Shown: piece after piece, positions 38,989-48,600 of the stretch | Numbering within the stretch: position 1 is the first letter of the stretch | How the letters are laid out: each line of letters opens with the position of its first letter | From: Bifidobacterium lemurum | GTDB lineage: Bacteria; Actinomycetota; Actinomycetes; Actinomycetales; Bifidobacteriaceae | Direction: 5' to 3' | DNA: 64,000 nucleotides | NCBI RefSeq assembly: GCF_014898175.1 | Contig: NZ_CP062948.1 | Coordinates: forward strand, 1,240,001 to 1,304,000 | Notes under the pieces: generated by a model | What the model was told of the DNA's origin: nothing | Databases searched by the model: none | What the model saw: only the letters and a program-made list of their open reading frames with translations | Made by a program: the position numbers and the translations under genes

Positions 38989-39804
38989 ATGAGCACCTTG
39001 GAAGTCAGGGACGTCGTCAAGGAATACACCATCCGCAACGGACTCAAGTCCTCGAAGCTGCTGGCCTCGAACCATGTGAGCTTCACGCTCGAATCCGGCA
39101 AGACCATCGCCCTGGTGGGGCAGTCGGGCTCCGGCAAGTCCACCATCGCCAAGATGGTGCTGGGATTGGAATCGCCCACCAGCGGCGAGATCCTCATCGA
39201 CGGCGAGCATCCGGGCAAGGGGCGCGCGGCTCAGCGGAAATTCCGCAAAACCGTGCAGATGGTGTTCCAGGATCCGTACGCCTCGCTCAACCCATTCCAC
39301 ACGGTCGAGCACCATATCGCCCGTCCGATGAAGATCCACCACCCCGGCATGAGCAACGCGGAGATCCACAAGCGCGTGCTGGAACTGCTCGAACGCGTCC
39401 GCCTGACCCCGGCGGAGGACTTCGCCGGACGCCTGCCCGGCGAGCTGTCCGGCGGCCAACGCCAGCGCGTGGCCATCGCCCGCGCGCTGGCCCCCGAGCC
39501 GAGCATCCTCATCGCCGACGAGCCGGTCTCCGCTCTGGACGTGTCGATCCGACTCGGCGTGCTGAACCTGCTGGCCCGCCTGCAGCGCGAGGAGCATCTC
39601 GGCGTGCTGTACATCACCCACGACATGGCCACCGCGCGCCACTTCTCCGACGAGATCATGGTGATGCGCAAGGGGCAGATCGTGGAGCATGGGCCGGCGG
39701 ACGAGGTGATCCTCCACCCGACCGACGAGTACACCAAGACGCTGATCGGCGCCGCGCCAGATCCGGACCGCCGCATCGCCGAACTGACACGCCAGGCCGC
39801 CTGA
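38989..39804 (+). CDS. ABC importer ATPase, DppF type
   Basis: Second cytosolic ATPase, 271 residues. Walker A GQSGSGKST, Q-loop VQMVFQDPYASLNPFHTV, signature ELSGGQRQRVAIARA, Walker B ILIADEPVSALDVS and His switch YITHDMATARHF are all canonical. It starts one base after the DppD-like stop, with AAGGAGG upstream. Together with the other four proteins this makes a complete importer. Confidence 0.94.
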   Translation: MSTLEVRDVVKEYTIRNGLKSSKLLASNHVSFTLESGKTIALVGQSGSGKSTIAKMVLGLESPTSGEILIDGEHPGKGRAAQRKFRKTVQMVFQDPYASLNPFHTVEHHIARPMKIHHPGMSNAEIHKRVLELLERVRLTPAEDFAGRLPGELSGGQRQRVAIARALAPEPSILIADEPVSALDVSIRLGVLNLLARLQREEHLGVLYITHDMATARHFSDEIMVMRKGQIVEHGPADEVILHPTDEYTKTLIGAAPDPDRRIAELTRQAA

Positions 39805-39820
39805 CGCGACGGGCATGCGG

Positions 39821-39851
39821 ATGGGCCGCGCGGATCGCACGCGCGGCCCAT
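39821..39851 (+). terminator. Perfect 12-bp hairpin between importer and mannosidase
   Basis: ATGGGCCGCGCG (39821-39832) pairs with CGCGCGGCCCAT (39840-39851) around a 7-base loop. No U-run follows, so partial termination or mRNA stabilisation of the importer genes is more likely than full stop; the mannosidase starts 34 bases later. Confidence 0.6.
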
Positions 39852-39885
39852 GCCGAACGATTCATATAGAAAGAGGGACCCCAAT

Positions 39886-42600
39886 ATGACCACCACCACC
39901 TTGTACCGCGTGCCGTCCACCTTCGCCGCGTTGCGCGACGGATGGACGCTGACCGCGCTCAACCCGCAGGCCGCGCCGGCCGAACTGCGCGACCGTCTCG
40001 CCGCGGGCATCCCCGCAACCGTGCCGGGGGAGGCGACCTTGGACCTGCTCAACGCCGGTCTTATCGACGATCCGTTCGACGGCGACAACGAAACCCGCCA
40101 GCAGTGGATCGGCGACATCGACTGGCGGTTCACCTGCCGGTTCACCTGGCATGACGACGGCAGCGACCGCCACGATCTGGTCGCCTACGGTCTCGACACC
40201 ATCGCCTCGGTCTCGCTGAACGGACGGCCGGTGGGCGCGACGGCGAACTTCCACCGTTCCTACCGCTGGGACGCGCGCGGCCTTCTGCGCGACGGCGAGA
40301 ACGAGCTGACGGTGTCGTTCGCCTCGCCGGTGCGCGAATCCGATCGTCGCGAACAGGAGCGCGGCTATTATCCGCACACCGAACATCACGCGTTCAACCA
40401 GATCCGCAAGCCCAGCTACTCCTTCGGGTGGGACTGGGGTATCGATGTCGCCAACGCCGGCATCTGGCGTGAGATCGGCATCGACTCGTGGAGCGGCGTG
40501 CGTCTGGACGAGGTGCGTCCGTTGGTCGACGTCAGGCCGGACGGCGCCGGCGTGCTCACCGTGCATGTGACGGTCGAACGCGCCGGCGAAGGACGGGTGA
40601 TGACGCCGTACGATCCGAGGCGCACGCCCGCCGAGGTGCCGGTGGAGATCGCTCTCACCGGACATGGCGAGAGCCGGACGGCCTGTTGCGTGGTGGAACG
40701 TGGCCGCTCCATGGGCATGGCGGTGGTCGAGGTCCCCGACGCGCGCCTGTGGTGGCCTCTCGGATACGGCGACCAGCCGTTGTACGACGTGGCCGTGTCC
40801 GCCGGCGAAGGCGCGGCGTCCTGGCGGGGACGGGTCGGCTTCCGCTCCGTGCGTGTCGACACCCGCGCCGACGAGGTCGGACGGCCCTTCCAGATCTACG
40901 TCAACGACGTGCCGGTGCACGCCCGCGGATACAACTGGATTCCCGACGACGCGTTCATCACGAGGGTGTCGCGCGCGGACTACGAACGCGGCATGAGGGA
41001 TCTGGTCGAATCGAACTCCAATATGGTGCGCGTGTGGGGCGGCGGCATCTACGAGGCCGACGCGTTCTACGACATGTGCGATGAGCTGGGCGTGATGGTC
41101 TGGCAGGACTTCATGCTCGCCTGCGCGGCCTACCCGGAGGACGCCGAAACCCGCGAGGAGGTCGAGGCCGAGGCGCGGCAGGCCATCGCGCGGTTGAGTC
41201 CGCATCCGAGCCTGACGGTGTGGAACGGCTCGAACGAGAACTATGTGGCCTATAGCGAATGGGGCGGCTACAAGCAGTCCCTGCGTGACGACGACCGTGC
41301 CGCGAACGCCTACGGCTACGGCGAGAAACCGTGGGGCGACCACTACTATGCCGAACTGTTCCCCGCGCTGCTGGCCGAACTGGATCCGACGCACGCGTAT
41401 CTGCCCAGCTCCCCGATGAGCTTCACCCAGTTCACGGCGGCCAACCTCGACACCGACGGCACCATGCATATCTGGGACGCGTGGAACCGCGCCGACTATC
41501 GCGTGTACGCCGAGTACAAGCCGCGTTTCGCCGATGAGTTCGGCTATCAGGCGCCGCCGGCGTTCAGCACGCTGACCAAGGTGGTGCATGATAAGCGTCT
41601 GGATCCGTTCGGCGAGCAGATGCTGGTGCATCAGAAGGCGTCGGGCGGCAACTACAAGCTGGCCCGGGGCATGCGTTCCCATCTGACGCCGGGCAATCTG
41701 AACGACGTGAGCTTCGGCGGCGTGGTGAACGGCGATCCGTCCGACGGCGAGCACAGCTGGCTGATCCCCACCGACGACTGGAACGACATCGAGGACTGGC
41801 ATTGGGCGTGCCAGCTGCAGCAGGCCCAGGCCATGCGCTTCGGCGTGGAGCATATGCGCTCCTTGGAACCGGTGAACGCCGGCGCGCTGATCTGGCAGCT
41901 GAACGACGATTGGCCTGTGGTGAGCTGGGCCGCGGTGGACTTCGACGGTCACCGCAAGCCGGTGTGGTACGCGTCCCGCGACTTCTTCGCGCCCCGACTG
42001 GCGACGATCCAGCCCCGCGTCAGCGAGGAGTACCGCGCGACCCACAGTTGGGAGGGGGTCGCGGTCGTGGCCGACCATCTTGCGCTGGTGGTGCTGAACG
42101 ACACCCGTGAGGCGTGGTCCGGCACTTGGACGGTGGAACGCCGTTCATTGGACGGCGCGGTGCTCGCCAGCGAAACCCATGAGGTGTCGCTGGGCGCAGT
42201 GTCGCATGCGACCGTCGCGCTGGGACGCGATGTCTCGACCTTCGGCGATCCGCGGAACGAGCTTGTGGTGGCCACGGCCTCGGACGGGGCGTTCGCGCGT
42301 GTCATCCACAATCCGGCCGAGGTCGTCGACCAGCGGCTGACGCGCGCGGCCGAGGCGTTGCGCGTCGAGGCCACGGCGGCCGATGGCGGCTACAGGCTGG
42401 CCGTGACGGCGAACGCGTATGTGCGCGACCTGTTCTGCATGGTGGATAAGGTCGACGCCCATGCGTCGGTCGATGGGGGCATGGTCTCCCTGTTGCCGGG
42501 GGAGACGGTGGAATGGTTCGTCCGTTCCGACGCCGACGTCGAACCTGACCGTTTCGCCGCGGCGAACGTGCTGCGCTGCGCCAATGATCTGAAGCGATAG
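39886..42600 (+). CDS. Beta-mannosidase, GH2
   Basis: Intracellular exo-beta-mannosidase, 904 residues, releasing mannose from the non-reducing ends of beta-manno-oligosaccharides. ATG 39886 has AAGAGGG upstream. Domain order: sugar-binding jelly roll (WTLTALNPQ, ATVPGEATLDLLNAGLIDDPF, the mannosidase-specific PFDGDNE region), Ig-like domain, then the barrel with acid/base E451 in WNGSNENYV and nucleophile E551 in FADEFGYQ. KPSYSFGWDWGIDVANAGIWR is characteristic of GH2 beta-mannosidases rather than beta-galactosidases. It follows the importer operon and precedes the LacI regulator. Confidence 0.92.
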   Translation: MTTTTLYRVPSTFAALRDGWTLTALNPQAAPAELRDRLAAGIPATVPGEATLDLLNAGLIDDPFDGDNETRQQWIGDIDWRFTCRFTWHDDGSDRHDLVAYGLDTIASVSLNGRPVGATANFHRSYRWDARGLLRDGENELTVSFASPVRESDRREQERGYYPHTEHHAFNQIRKPSYSFGWDWGIDVANAGIWREIGIDSWSGVRLDEVRPLVDVRPDGAGVLTVHVTVERAGEGRVMTPYDPRRTPAEVPVEIALTGHGESRTACCVVERGRSMGMAVVEVPDARLWWPLGYGDQPLYDVAVSAGEGAASWRGRVGFRSVRVDTRADEVGRPFQIYVNDVPVHARGYNWIPDDAFITRVSRADYERGMRDLVESNSNMVRVWGGGIYEADAFYDMCDELGVMVWQDFMLACAAYPEDAETREEVEAEARQAIARLSPHPSLTVWNGSNENYVAYSEWGGYKQSLRDDDRAANAYGYGEKPWGDHYYAELFPALLAELDPTHAYLPSSPMSFTQFTAANLDTDGTMHIWDAWNRADYRVYAEYKPRFADEFGYQAPPAFSTLTKVVHDKRLDPFGEQMLVHQKASGGNYKLARGMRSHLTPGNLNDVSFGGVVNGDPSDGEHSWLIPTDDWNDIEDWHWACQLQQAQAMRFGVEHMRSLEPVNAGALIWQLNDDWPVVSWAAVDFDGHRKPVWYASRDFFAPRLATIQPRVSEEYRATHSWEGVAVVADHLALVVLNDTREAWSGTWTVERRSLDGAVLASETHEVSLGAVSHATVALGRDVSTFGDPRNELVVATASDGAFARVIHNPAEVVDQRLTRAAEALRVEATAADGGYRLAVTANAYVRDLFCMVDKVDAHASVDGGMVSLLPGETVEWFVRSDADVEPDRFAAANVLRCANDLKR

Positions 42601-42699
42601 GACGCGGCTTGACAGGATGCCTGACGGGGCGTCATGGGGACGAACGTTCCCATGGCGCCCCGAGTCTTGTCGGCAAGGACTACACTGGAGAATCAGTGT

Positions 42700-42713
42700 A
42701 TTAAGCGTTACAG
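42700..42713 (+). promoter_or_regulatory. LacI-type half-conserved operator before the regulator gene
   Basis: ATTAAGCGTTACAG resembles the importer operators (TTAAGCGCTTGA) and lies 20-30 bases before the lacI start, consistent with autoregulation. A good -35/-10 pair was not identified. Confidence 0.5.
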
Positions 42714-42731
42714 CGAGAGAGTGGTATTGGT

Positions 42732-43760
42732 ATGCCGGCGCAGAAAAGCAAGGTGACGATTTTCGACGTGGCCAAGGCCTCCGGCGTGTCCAGCAGCGCG
42801 GTGTCGTATGCGTTGAATGGCAAGCCGGGCGTGTCCGAGGAGACGCGCGCCAAAGTGCTGGACATCGCGCGCGAGCTGGGATGGAAGCCCAACGGCGCGG
42901 CCCAGGCGCTGGCCAAGGCGCGTACGCGGCGAATCGGCCTGGTGCTGGGATACGATCCGAAACTGCTGGCCGTGGAATCGTACATGATGGAGCTGCTGTC
43001 CGGTCTCAGCGCGGAGTTGGAGCGGCACGACTATGCCCTGTTGCTGCGTATGGCGGTTGGCCGCGACGCGAAGATCGCCATTATCAAGGATTGGATCGCC
43101 ACGGGCAGCGTGGATGGTCTGCTGCTGCTCAATCTGGAGATCGGCGATCCGAACGTCGAGCTGCTGAAGGGGCACCCGGAGATGCCGGTGCTGGCATTGG
43201 CCGACCCCTCACTGACCGGTGGATTGCCGACGTTGAGCAGCGATGATGCCGGTGCCGTGGACATGGCGATGCGTTATCTCGCGGAGCTGGGGCACACCCG
43301 CGTCGCCCGTGTGGCGGGGCCGGAGGCGTTGGGTCATTCGTATATCCGAGATGCCGCGTTTTCGCAGATCACCGCCGAACTGGGCATCACCTACCGGTGC
43401 CTGCACACGGACTATACGCCGGAAAGCGGCGCTGAGGCCACCAAACTGCTGCTGAGCCTGACTCCTCGTCCGACCGCGATCATTTATGACAACGATGTGA
43501 TGGCGTTGTCGGGATTGGGCGTGGCGACGGGAGCGGGTGTGTCCGTGCCGGGCGAACTGTCGCTGATGTCATGGGATGATTCGTTCATGTGCACGGCCGC
43601 CTATCCCAACATCACGGCGATGGGCCGCGACGTGGTCGGGTCGGGACGGCAGGCCGCCCAGCTGCTGCTCAAACTCGTCGATGGCGGGGAAGTCGGTTGC
43701 GTGGAGGAATCTCCGTATCAATTGCGGGCGCGCGCCTCCACCGCGGCGCCGCAGGCGTAG
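42732..43760 (+). CDS. LacI-family regulator of manno/gluco-oligosaccharide locus
   Basis: DNA-binding regulator, 342 residues. N-terminal helix-turn-helix KVTIFDVAKASGVSSSAVSYALNGKPG, hinge GAAQALAKARTRRIGLVLG, then a sugar-binding core (LLLRMAVGRDAKIAIIKDW, VLALADPSLTGG, LSLMSWDDSFMCTAAYPNITAM, SPYQLRARAS). ATG 42732 fits the usual N-terminus; the ribosome site is a weak GAGAGAG. Related CG-centred operators before GH1, the importer, this gene and the small transcript downstream make it the likely repressor of all of them. Effector unknown, probably a mono- or disaccharide from mannan. Confidence 0.9.
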   Translation: MPAQKSKVTIFDVAKASGVSSSAVSYALNGKPGVSEETRAKVLDIARELGWKPNGAAQALAKARTRRIGLVLGYDPKLLAVESYMMELLSGLSAELERHDYALLLRMAVGRDAKIAIIKDWIATGSVDGLLLLNLEIGDPNVELLKGHPEMPVLALADPSLTGGLPTLSSDDAGAVDMAMRYLAELGHTRVARVAGPEALGHSYIRDAAFSQITAELGITYRCLHTDYTPESGAEATKLLLSLTPRPTAIIYDNDVMALSGLGVATGAGVSVPGELSLMSWDDSFMCTAAYPNITAMGRDVVGSGRQAAQLLLKLVDGGEVGCVEESPYQLRARASTAAPQA

Positions 43761-43774
43761 CCGATGTGGCGCGC

Positions 43775-43803
43775 TTGAATGACTTAAGCGTTTAATGTAT
43801 AGT
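43775..43803 (+). promoter_or_regulatory. LacI-controlled promoter downstream of the regulator gene
   Basis: TTGAAT (43775-43780), a 17-base spacer, TATAGT (43798-43803). The spacer contains ACTTAAGCGTTTAA (43782-43795), matching the importer operators. The promoter reads into a stretch with only a 23-codon ORF followed by a terminator. Just after it lies a short direct repeat, GCGCATAGCGCTTAGCGCTT (about 43827-43846). Confidence 0.75.
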
Positions 43804-43905
43804 GTGCAGTGTGATGCAAAACGAAGCGCATAGCGCTTAGCGCTTAGCGCGTCACGTATGGCGTATGGCGCGCCATATTCGTTGCTGTCGTTCAAAGGAG
43901 AAGGT

Positions 43906-43977
43906 ATGGGTGTCGTCGATGCGAATATGCGTTCTCCTGCGTTGTCCATTGCTTCGACGTCGAAGCGCGCCGGCTGA
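43906..43977 (+). CDS. Short 23-residue ORF in a LacI-controlled transcript
   Basis: Reads M-G-V-V-D-A-N-M-R-S then PALSIASTSKRAG and TGA. AAAGGAG lies about 7 bases before the ATG, a good ribosome site. It is bracketed by a consensus promoter with operator and a strong terminator. It could be a true small protein, the remnant of a longer gene lost by deletion, or a leader whose RNA is the functional product. No family recognised. Confidence 0.45.
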   Translation: MGVVDANMRSPALSIASTSKRAG

Positions 43978-43998
43978 ACCGGCCGGCAAAGCAATTCG

Positions 43999-44047
43999 CC
44001 GCGCGCCTGCCTTTCCCTTTTTCTATCAGGCGCGCGGTTTCACTTTA
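43999..44047 (+). terminator. Rho-independent terminator of the small transcript
   Basis: CCGCGCGCCTG (43999-44009) pairs perfectly with CAGGCGCGCGG (44027-44037), followed by TTTCACTTTATT. The loop is 17 bases and T-rich. Confidence 0.85.
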
Positions 44048-44101
44048 TTAGAGGCGAATCAGTGGCGGTAGTGGTGGCGCTGAATTCGCGCTGGCGCGTC
44101 T

Positions 44102-44677
44102 TCATTGTTGCGTCTGAGGCATCGTCATCGCGCAGATGGTACGGGCGATGGTATCGGCCGGAGCGGCCAGATCGGTGGCCAGCCAGTATTGCAGCAGTCC
44201 GATGGATCCGGAGACGGCGAAGCGCATGCGCATCTCCGCCTCGGCCGGATCGTCGCTGTACGGCTGAAGCTGGGAAGCCACATCGCGCCGCGAGTAGATC
44301 AGCCCAAGCAGCTGCTGTTGGAAACCGAGGTCGGCTTTGGGGCTCATCAACACCTGCAGGTGGTTGCGGTTGTCGGCGATGTATTGGCAGATGCGCGCGA
44401 TGATGTGTTCGATGCCCGCCTGGTCGCTCTGGTTGAGGAGTTGGTCGAGCGCGCCGCGCACCCATGCGATGGTGTCGTCCTCGATGTCGCGCAGCAGTTC
44501 CTCGAGGCTGTCGTAATGCGCGTAGAAAGTGGAGCGGTTCACGTCGGCGCGCTCGCAGAGCTGCTTGACGGAGATCTGCGCGAGCGTGCGGTCGGCGAGC
44601 AGCTCCATCAGCGCGTCCCGCATGGCTTGGCGAGTGTATCGCGTGCGGCGGCTTTCGGTGATCGTCTTCGCTGACAT
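44102..44677 (-). CDS. TetR-family regulator
   Basis: Repressor of 191 residues, divergent from an ABC ATPase/permease pair that it probably controls. Start 44677 (MSAKTITESRRTRYTRQAMR) has GGAG at good spacing. Helix-turn-helix: ALMELLADRTLAQISVKQLCERADVNRSTFYAHYDSLEELL, here in abbreviated terms the TetR_N domain at residues about 10-60. The remaining helical part is a TetR_C-like ligand domain. Ligand unknown. Confidence 0.88.
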   Translation of the reverse strand: MSAKTITESRRTRYTRQAMRDALMELLADRTLAQISVKQLCERADVNRSTFYAHYDSLEELLRDIEDDTIAWVRGALDQLLNQSDQAGIEHIIARICQYIADNRNHLQVLMSPKADLGFQQQLLGLIYSRRDVASQLQPYSDDPAEAEMRMRFAVSGSIGLLQYWLATDLAAPADTIARTICAMTMPQTQQ

Positions 44678-44700
44678 CGTGGCTCCATTCGTTCGATGGC

Positions 44701-44830
44701 ACCCCCGTCGGAATGTGTCGTGAAACATCGCAAACCACTGTGTTTCACGGTACATTCCGACGGGGGTAGATCAGAAGGTCTCGTGAAACAGTGTGAATCG
44801 CTGTGTTTCACGGCACATTCCGACGGGGGT
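44701..44830. repeat. 63-bp hairpin repeat, two units, in TetR/ABC divergent region
   Basis: Two units start GTGAAACA at 44720 and 44783, each with TGTTTCAC and ACATTCCGACGGGGGT. Before the first unit, ACCCCCGTCGGAATGT (44701-44716) is the exact complement of ACATTCCGACGGGGGT (44752-44767), so 44701-44767 folds into one long stem. Same family as the array at 28621-28793. The position between the divergent start sites allows a regulatory role. Confidence 0.9.
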
Positions 44831-44959
44831 GTCGGGCGGGACGGACGTGCGGCTTCGCCGGCCGACAAACTGCGGAGCGACTGTTGGTTGCGAAACCGAC
44901 ACGGTGTTGTTTTACTGAATCGTAGCAGACACAATGGCGCGATGGGAAGGCGGTGCGCG

Positions 44960-45661
44960 ATGGCCTACATCGAATTCGACCGGGTGGTCAAGGAATATCC
45001 CTCCGGCGGCACGGCCATCCGTGCGCTCGACGAGGCGAGCTTCACCGCGGACGAAGGCAAACTCACTGTGATCCTCGGGCAGTCAGGTGCGGGCAAAACC
45101 ACCGCGTTGAATATTCTGGGCGGTATGGACACCGCCACCTCGGGCCGGGTGATCGTCGGCGGCCGCGACATCACCGAACTGAAGAAGCGCGACCTGATCG
45201 GCTACCGTCGCACCGACATCGGCTTCGTGTTCCAGTTCTACAATCTGGTGCCGAACCTCACCGCGCTCGAGAACGTGGAGCTCGCCTCGCAGATCTGCGA
45301 CGACCATTTCGATCCCGCCCAGACGTTGGCCAAAGTGGGATTGGGCGACCGCTTGAACAACTTTCCCGCGCAGCTTTCGGGCGGAGAGCAGCAGCGTGTG
45401 TCCATCGCGCGTGCGATCGCGAAGAAGCCGAAGCTGCTGCTGTGCGACGAACCGACCGGCGCGTTGGACTACGAGACGGGCAAAGGCGTGCTGCAACTGC
45501 TGCAGGACATCTGCCGCGACGAGAACATGACCGTGATGATCATCACCCACAATTCGGCGCTGGCGCCGATGGCGCATAAGGTGATCCGTTTCCGCTCCGG
45601 CAAGGTGACGGGCCAGGAGGAGCATCCCACACCGACCCCCATCGCCGACATCGAATGGTAG
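44960..45661 (+). CDS. ABC transporter ATPase, MacB/LolD type
   Basis: Cytosolic ATPase of 233 residues partnered with the FtsX-like permease that starts at the next base. Start 44960 ([17 protein letters not shown]) has GGGAAGG upstream. Walker [11 protein letters not shown]-loop [17 protein letters not shown], signature [15 protein letters not shown], Walker [13 protein letters not shown] and His switch IITHN are all canonical for this group, which drives mechanotransmission or export rather than import. Confidence 0.95.
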   Translation: MAYIEFDRVVKEYPSGGTAIRALDEASFTADEGKLTVILGQSGAGKTTALNILGGMDTATSGRVIVGGRDITELKKRDLIGYRRTDIGFVFQFYNLVPNLTALENVELASQICDDHFDPAQTLAKVGLGDRLNNFPAQLSGGEQQRVSIARAIAKKPKLLLCDEPTGALDYETGKGVLQLLQDICRDENMTVMIITHNSALAPMAHKVIRFRSGKVTGQEEHPTPTPIADIEW

Positions 45662-48600
45662 GTGGTCGCGATGGCATTCCGGCGCTCGACGAGTGTGAAA
45701 CATAGTGTGAAACACATAGGACGGGATGTGAAACATTCCGTGAAACATCGCGCTGGGCGTGATGGCGTTCCCGCTGACGGCGCTGGCATGCGCATGAATA
45801 AGGATGGTCGTGCCAGTAGCCGTGCCGGTGGTCGTGCGACCGGTGGCGAAGCATCTCGCGCGGGCGGTATACCCGGCAGAACGGTCCACACGGGCGGCAT
45901 GCCGGGCGGGGCGTTCGTCAAAGGCACGGCGCGCGCGTGGCTGCGCGGATGGAAGCGGTTCCTCTCCATTGCGGTGATCTCGATGCTGGGCGTGGCCGTG
46001 CTCACCGGCATCTACGCCGGCTGCCGCGACATGTTCCACGCCGCCGACCGACTGTACGACGCGCAAGGTCTGCACGACATCCAAGTGCTGTCCACCTACG
46101 GACTGACCGACGACGATGTGGCCGCCCTCAAACGGGTCGAGGGCGTCGAGACGGTGCAGGCCGAACGTACGCAGAGCGTGACCACCAAAGTGGCCGGCAC
46201 GGACAAGAACGTGACGATGACGGAAATCGGCGTCGAAGGCCTCGACCAACCGTATCTGCAGGAAGGTCGCATGCCCGAGAAAGCCGGCGAGGTGGCCGTC
46301 ACGGAGAAGTTCCTCGTCGACTCCGGATACGAGATCGGCGACACCCTCACCGTCACCCCCGCCGATGATGAGGAGTCCACCGCCGGCACGTCTGGCTCCG
46401 ACCTGACCGGTTCCGATGATTTCGGCGCTTCCGACGACGCCACCGATGCCGCGGATGGGGGCGATTCGACGGGAGCCTCCGACTCCGCCGGCGAACCCGT
46501 TTCCTCTGATGCCGACACTGAAGCTGGTACCGATGCCGACGCCGACAACGACGGCGACGAAGAAGAAGAGACGGCCCCGTCGTTCCCGACGAAACTCACC
46601 ATCACCGGCATGGTGCTCGACCCCAAGGACCTGACCAATCCGACCGGCTACAGCACCGCCGCCTTCCGCAGTCCCAGCACCGCCGACTACTATTTCTTCA
46701 CCTCAAGCGACGGCGTGAGCGGCAACGTCTACACCGCCATCAGCCTGACCGTCGAAGGCGCGGCGGACGAGGACTCCTTCTCCGACGCCTACGAGGAGAT
46801 CGTGCGGCAGGTCGTCGACCGCATCGAAAACACCGTGCAGGACCAGCGGCAGAAGGACCGCCGCCAACGTATCGTCGACGAGGCGCAATCCCAAATCGAC
46901 GAGGCGGAACAGGACGCGTTCGCCCAACTGGACGATGCGCAATCCCAGATTGACGAGCAGCGCGCCCAACTCGAAGAGAGCAAATCCACCCTCGCCGAAA
47001 GCCGAGAGCAACTCGAATCCCAGCAATCGCAGATCACGTCCAGCGAAAGCCAGATCGCGCAGGCGCGCTCGCAGATCGCATCCGGCCGCCAGCAAATCTC
47101 GCAGGGCCGCCAGCAGATCGCGCAGGCGCGTACGGAACTCGAATCGGGCCAACAGCAGCTCGCCTCCGCCCGCGCGCAGCTGGACGCGGCCCAGCAGACC
47201 CTGACCAGCAATCTCACCCAAGTCAACCAAGGCATCGCGCAAATCGACCAGATGCTGCCGCTGGCGGAACAGGCGCTCGCCGTATTGGACCAGCTGCCCG
47301 AAGTCGGCATCGACCAAGCCGCGTGGGAGCGGATCGCAAGCATCCTCAACGCGCTCGGCATCCCCGTCGATCCCACCACTCCGCCGACCGCCGGAATAGC
47401 CGATCTCAAACAACAGCTCGCGCAAAGCGTCGAGCAGATGCAGACGCAGCGCGCCCAGCTTGTGGAAAGCCTCGACCAGCTCAACGCGGGCCAGGCTCAA
47501 CTCGACGAGCAGAACGCCCAACTGACCGCCAAGGAAAACGAGGCTGCGGCGGGCTCCGCCGAACTCAACCAACAGTCGGCCAATCTGGAGGCGCAGGCCG
47601 CGCAACTCGAGGCGCAGGCCACCCAGCTCGAATCGCAGGCCGCGCAGCTCGCCTCCGGCAAACAGCAGTTGGAGGAGGGACTCAAACAGCTGGAGGACGG
47701 CGAGGAGCAACTCGCGGACGGCGAAACCCAACTCGCCGACGCGCAAAGCGAACTCGACGACCAGCGCCAACAGGTCGAGGACGAGTTCGCCAAACAGCAG
47801 CAGACCATCGACGACATCGCCTCCGCCCGCTGGTACGTGCAGACCCGCTCGTCGATCGGTGGATTCAGCGCGCTCGAATCCGACATCAGCTCCATCCAAT
47901 CCATCGGATACGCCTTCCCCATCGTGTTCCTGCTCGTCGCCGTGCTCATGAGTCTGACCACCATGACCCGCATGGTGGAGGAGGAACGCTCGCTGGCCGG
48001 CACCTTCACCGCGCTCGGCTACGGCAGCCGCGTCATCGCCCTGCGCTACCTGCTGTTCGCCACGCTCGCCTGCCTGGTCGGCGGCGCGTTGGGACTGCTG
48101 CTCGGCTTCCTCGGCATCCCCTCCTTCCTGCTGCTCGTGCTGGAGGATATGTACGTCATCCCCGGCATCGCGCTCGAATACGACTGGCTGTACGGCTCGG
48201 CCGGCATCGCGCTGTTCCTCGTGGGCGTGCTGGTGGCCACCGCCGTGGCTTGCGCGGGCGAACTCAAGCACACCCCGGCCGAACTCATGCGGCCCAAAGC
48301 ACCCAAGGCCGGCGCGCGCGTGCTGCTCGAGCGCATCACTCCGCTGTGGAGACGTCTCAGCTTCCTCAACAAAGTCACCGTGCGCAACCTGTTCCGCTTC
48401 AAAAGCCGCCTGATCATGACCGTCGGCGGCGTGGCCGGCTGCACCGCGCTTATCGTGTGCGGACTGGCGATCAACGACACCGTGGACACCCTCGGCCCCA
48501 AGCAGTACGAGGACATCTATCAGTACGACCTGATGGTGGTGGCCAGCGACGACTCCGCCGACGAGCTGCTGGCGCGTGTGGCCGCCGATTCGCAGGTGGG

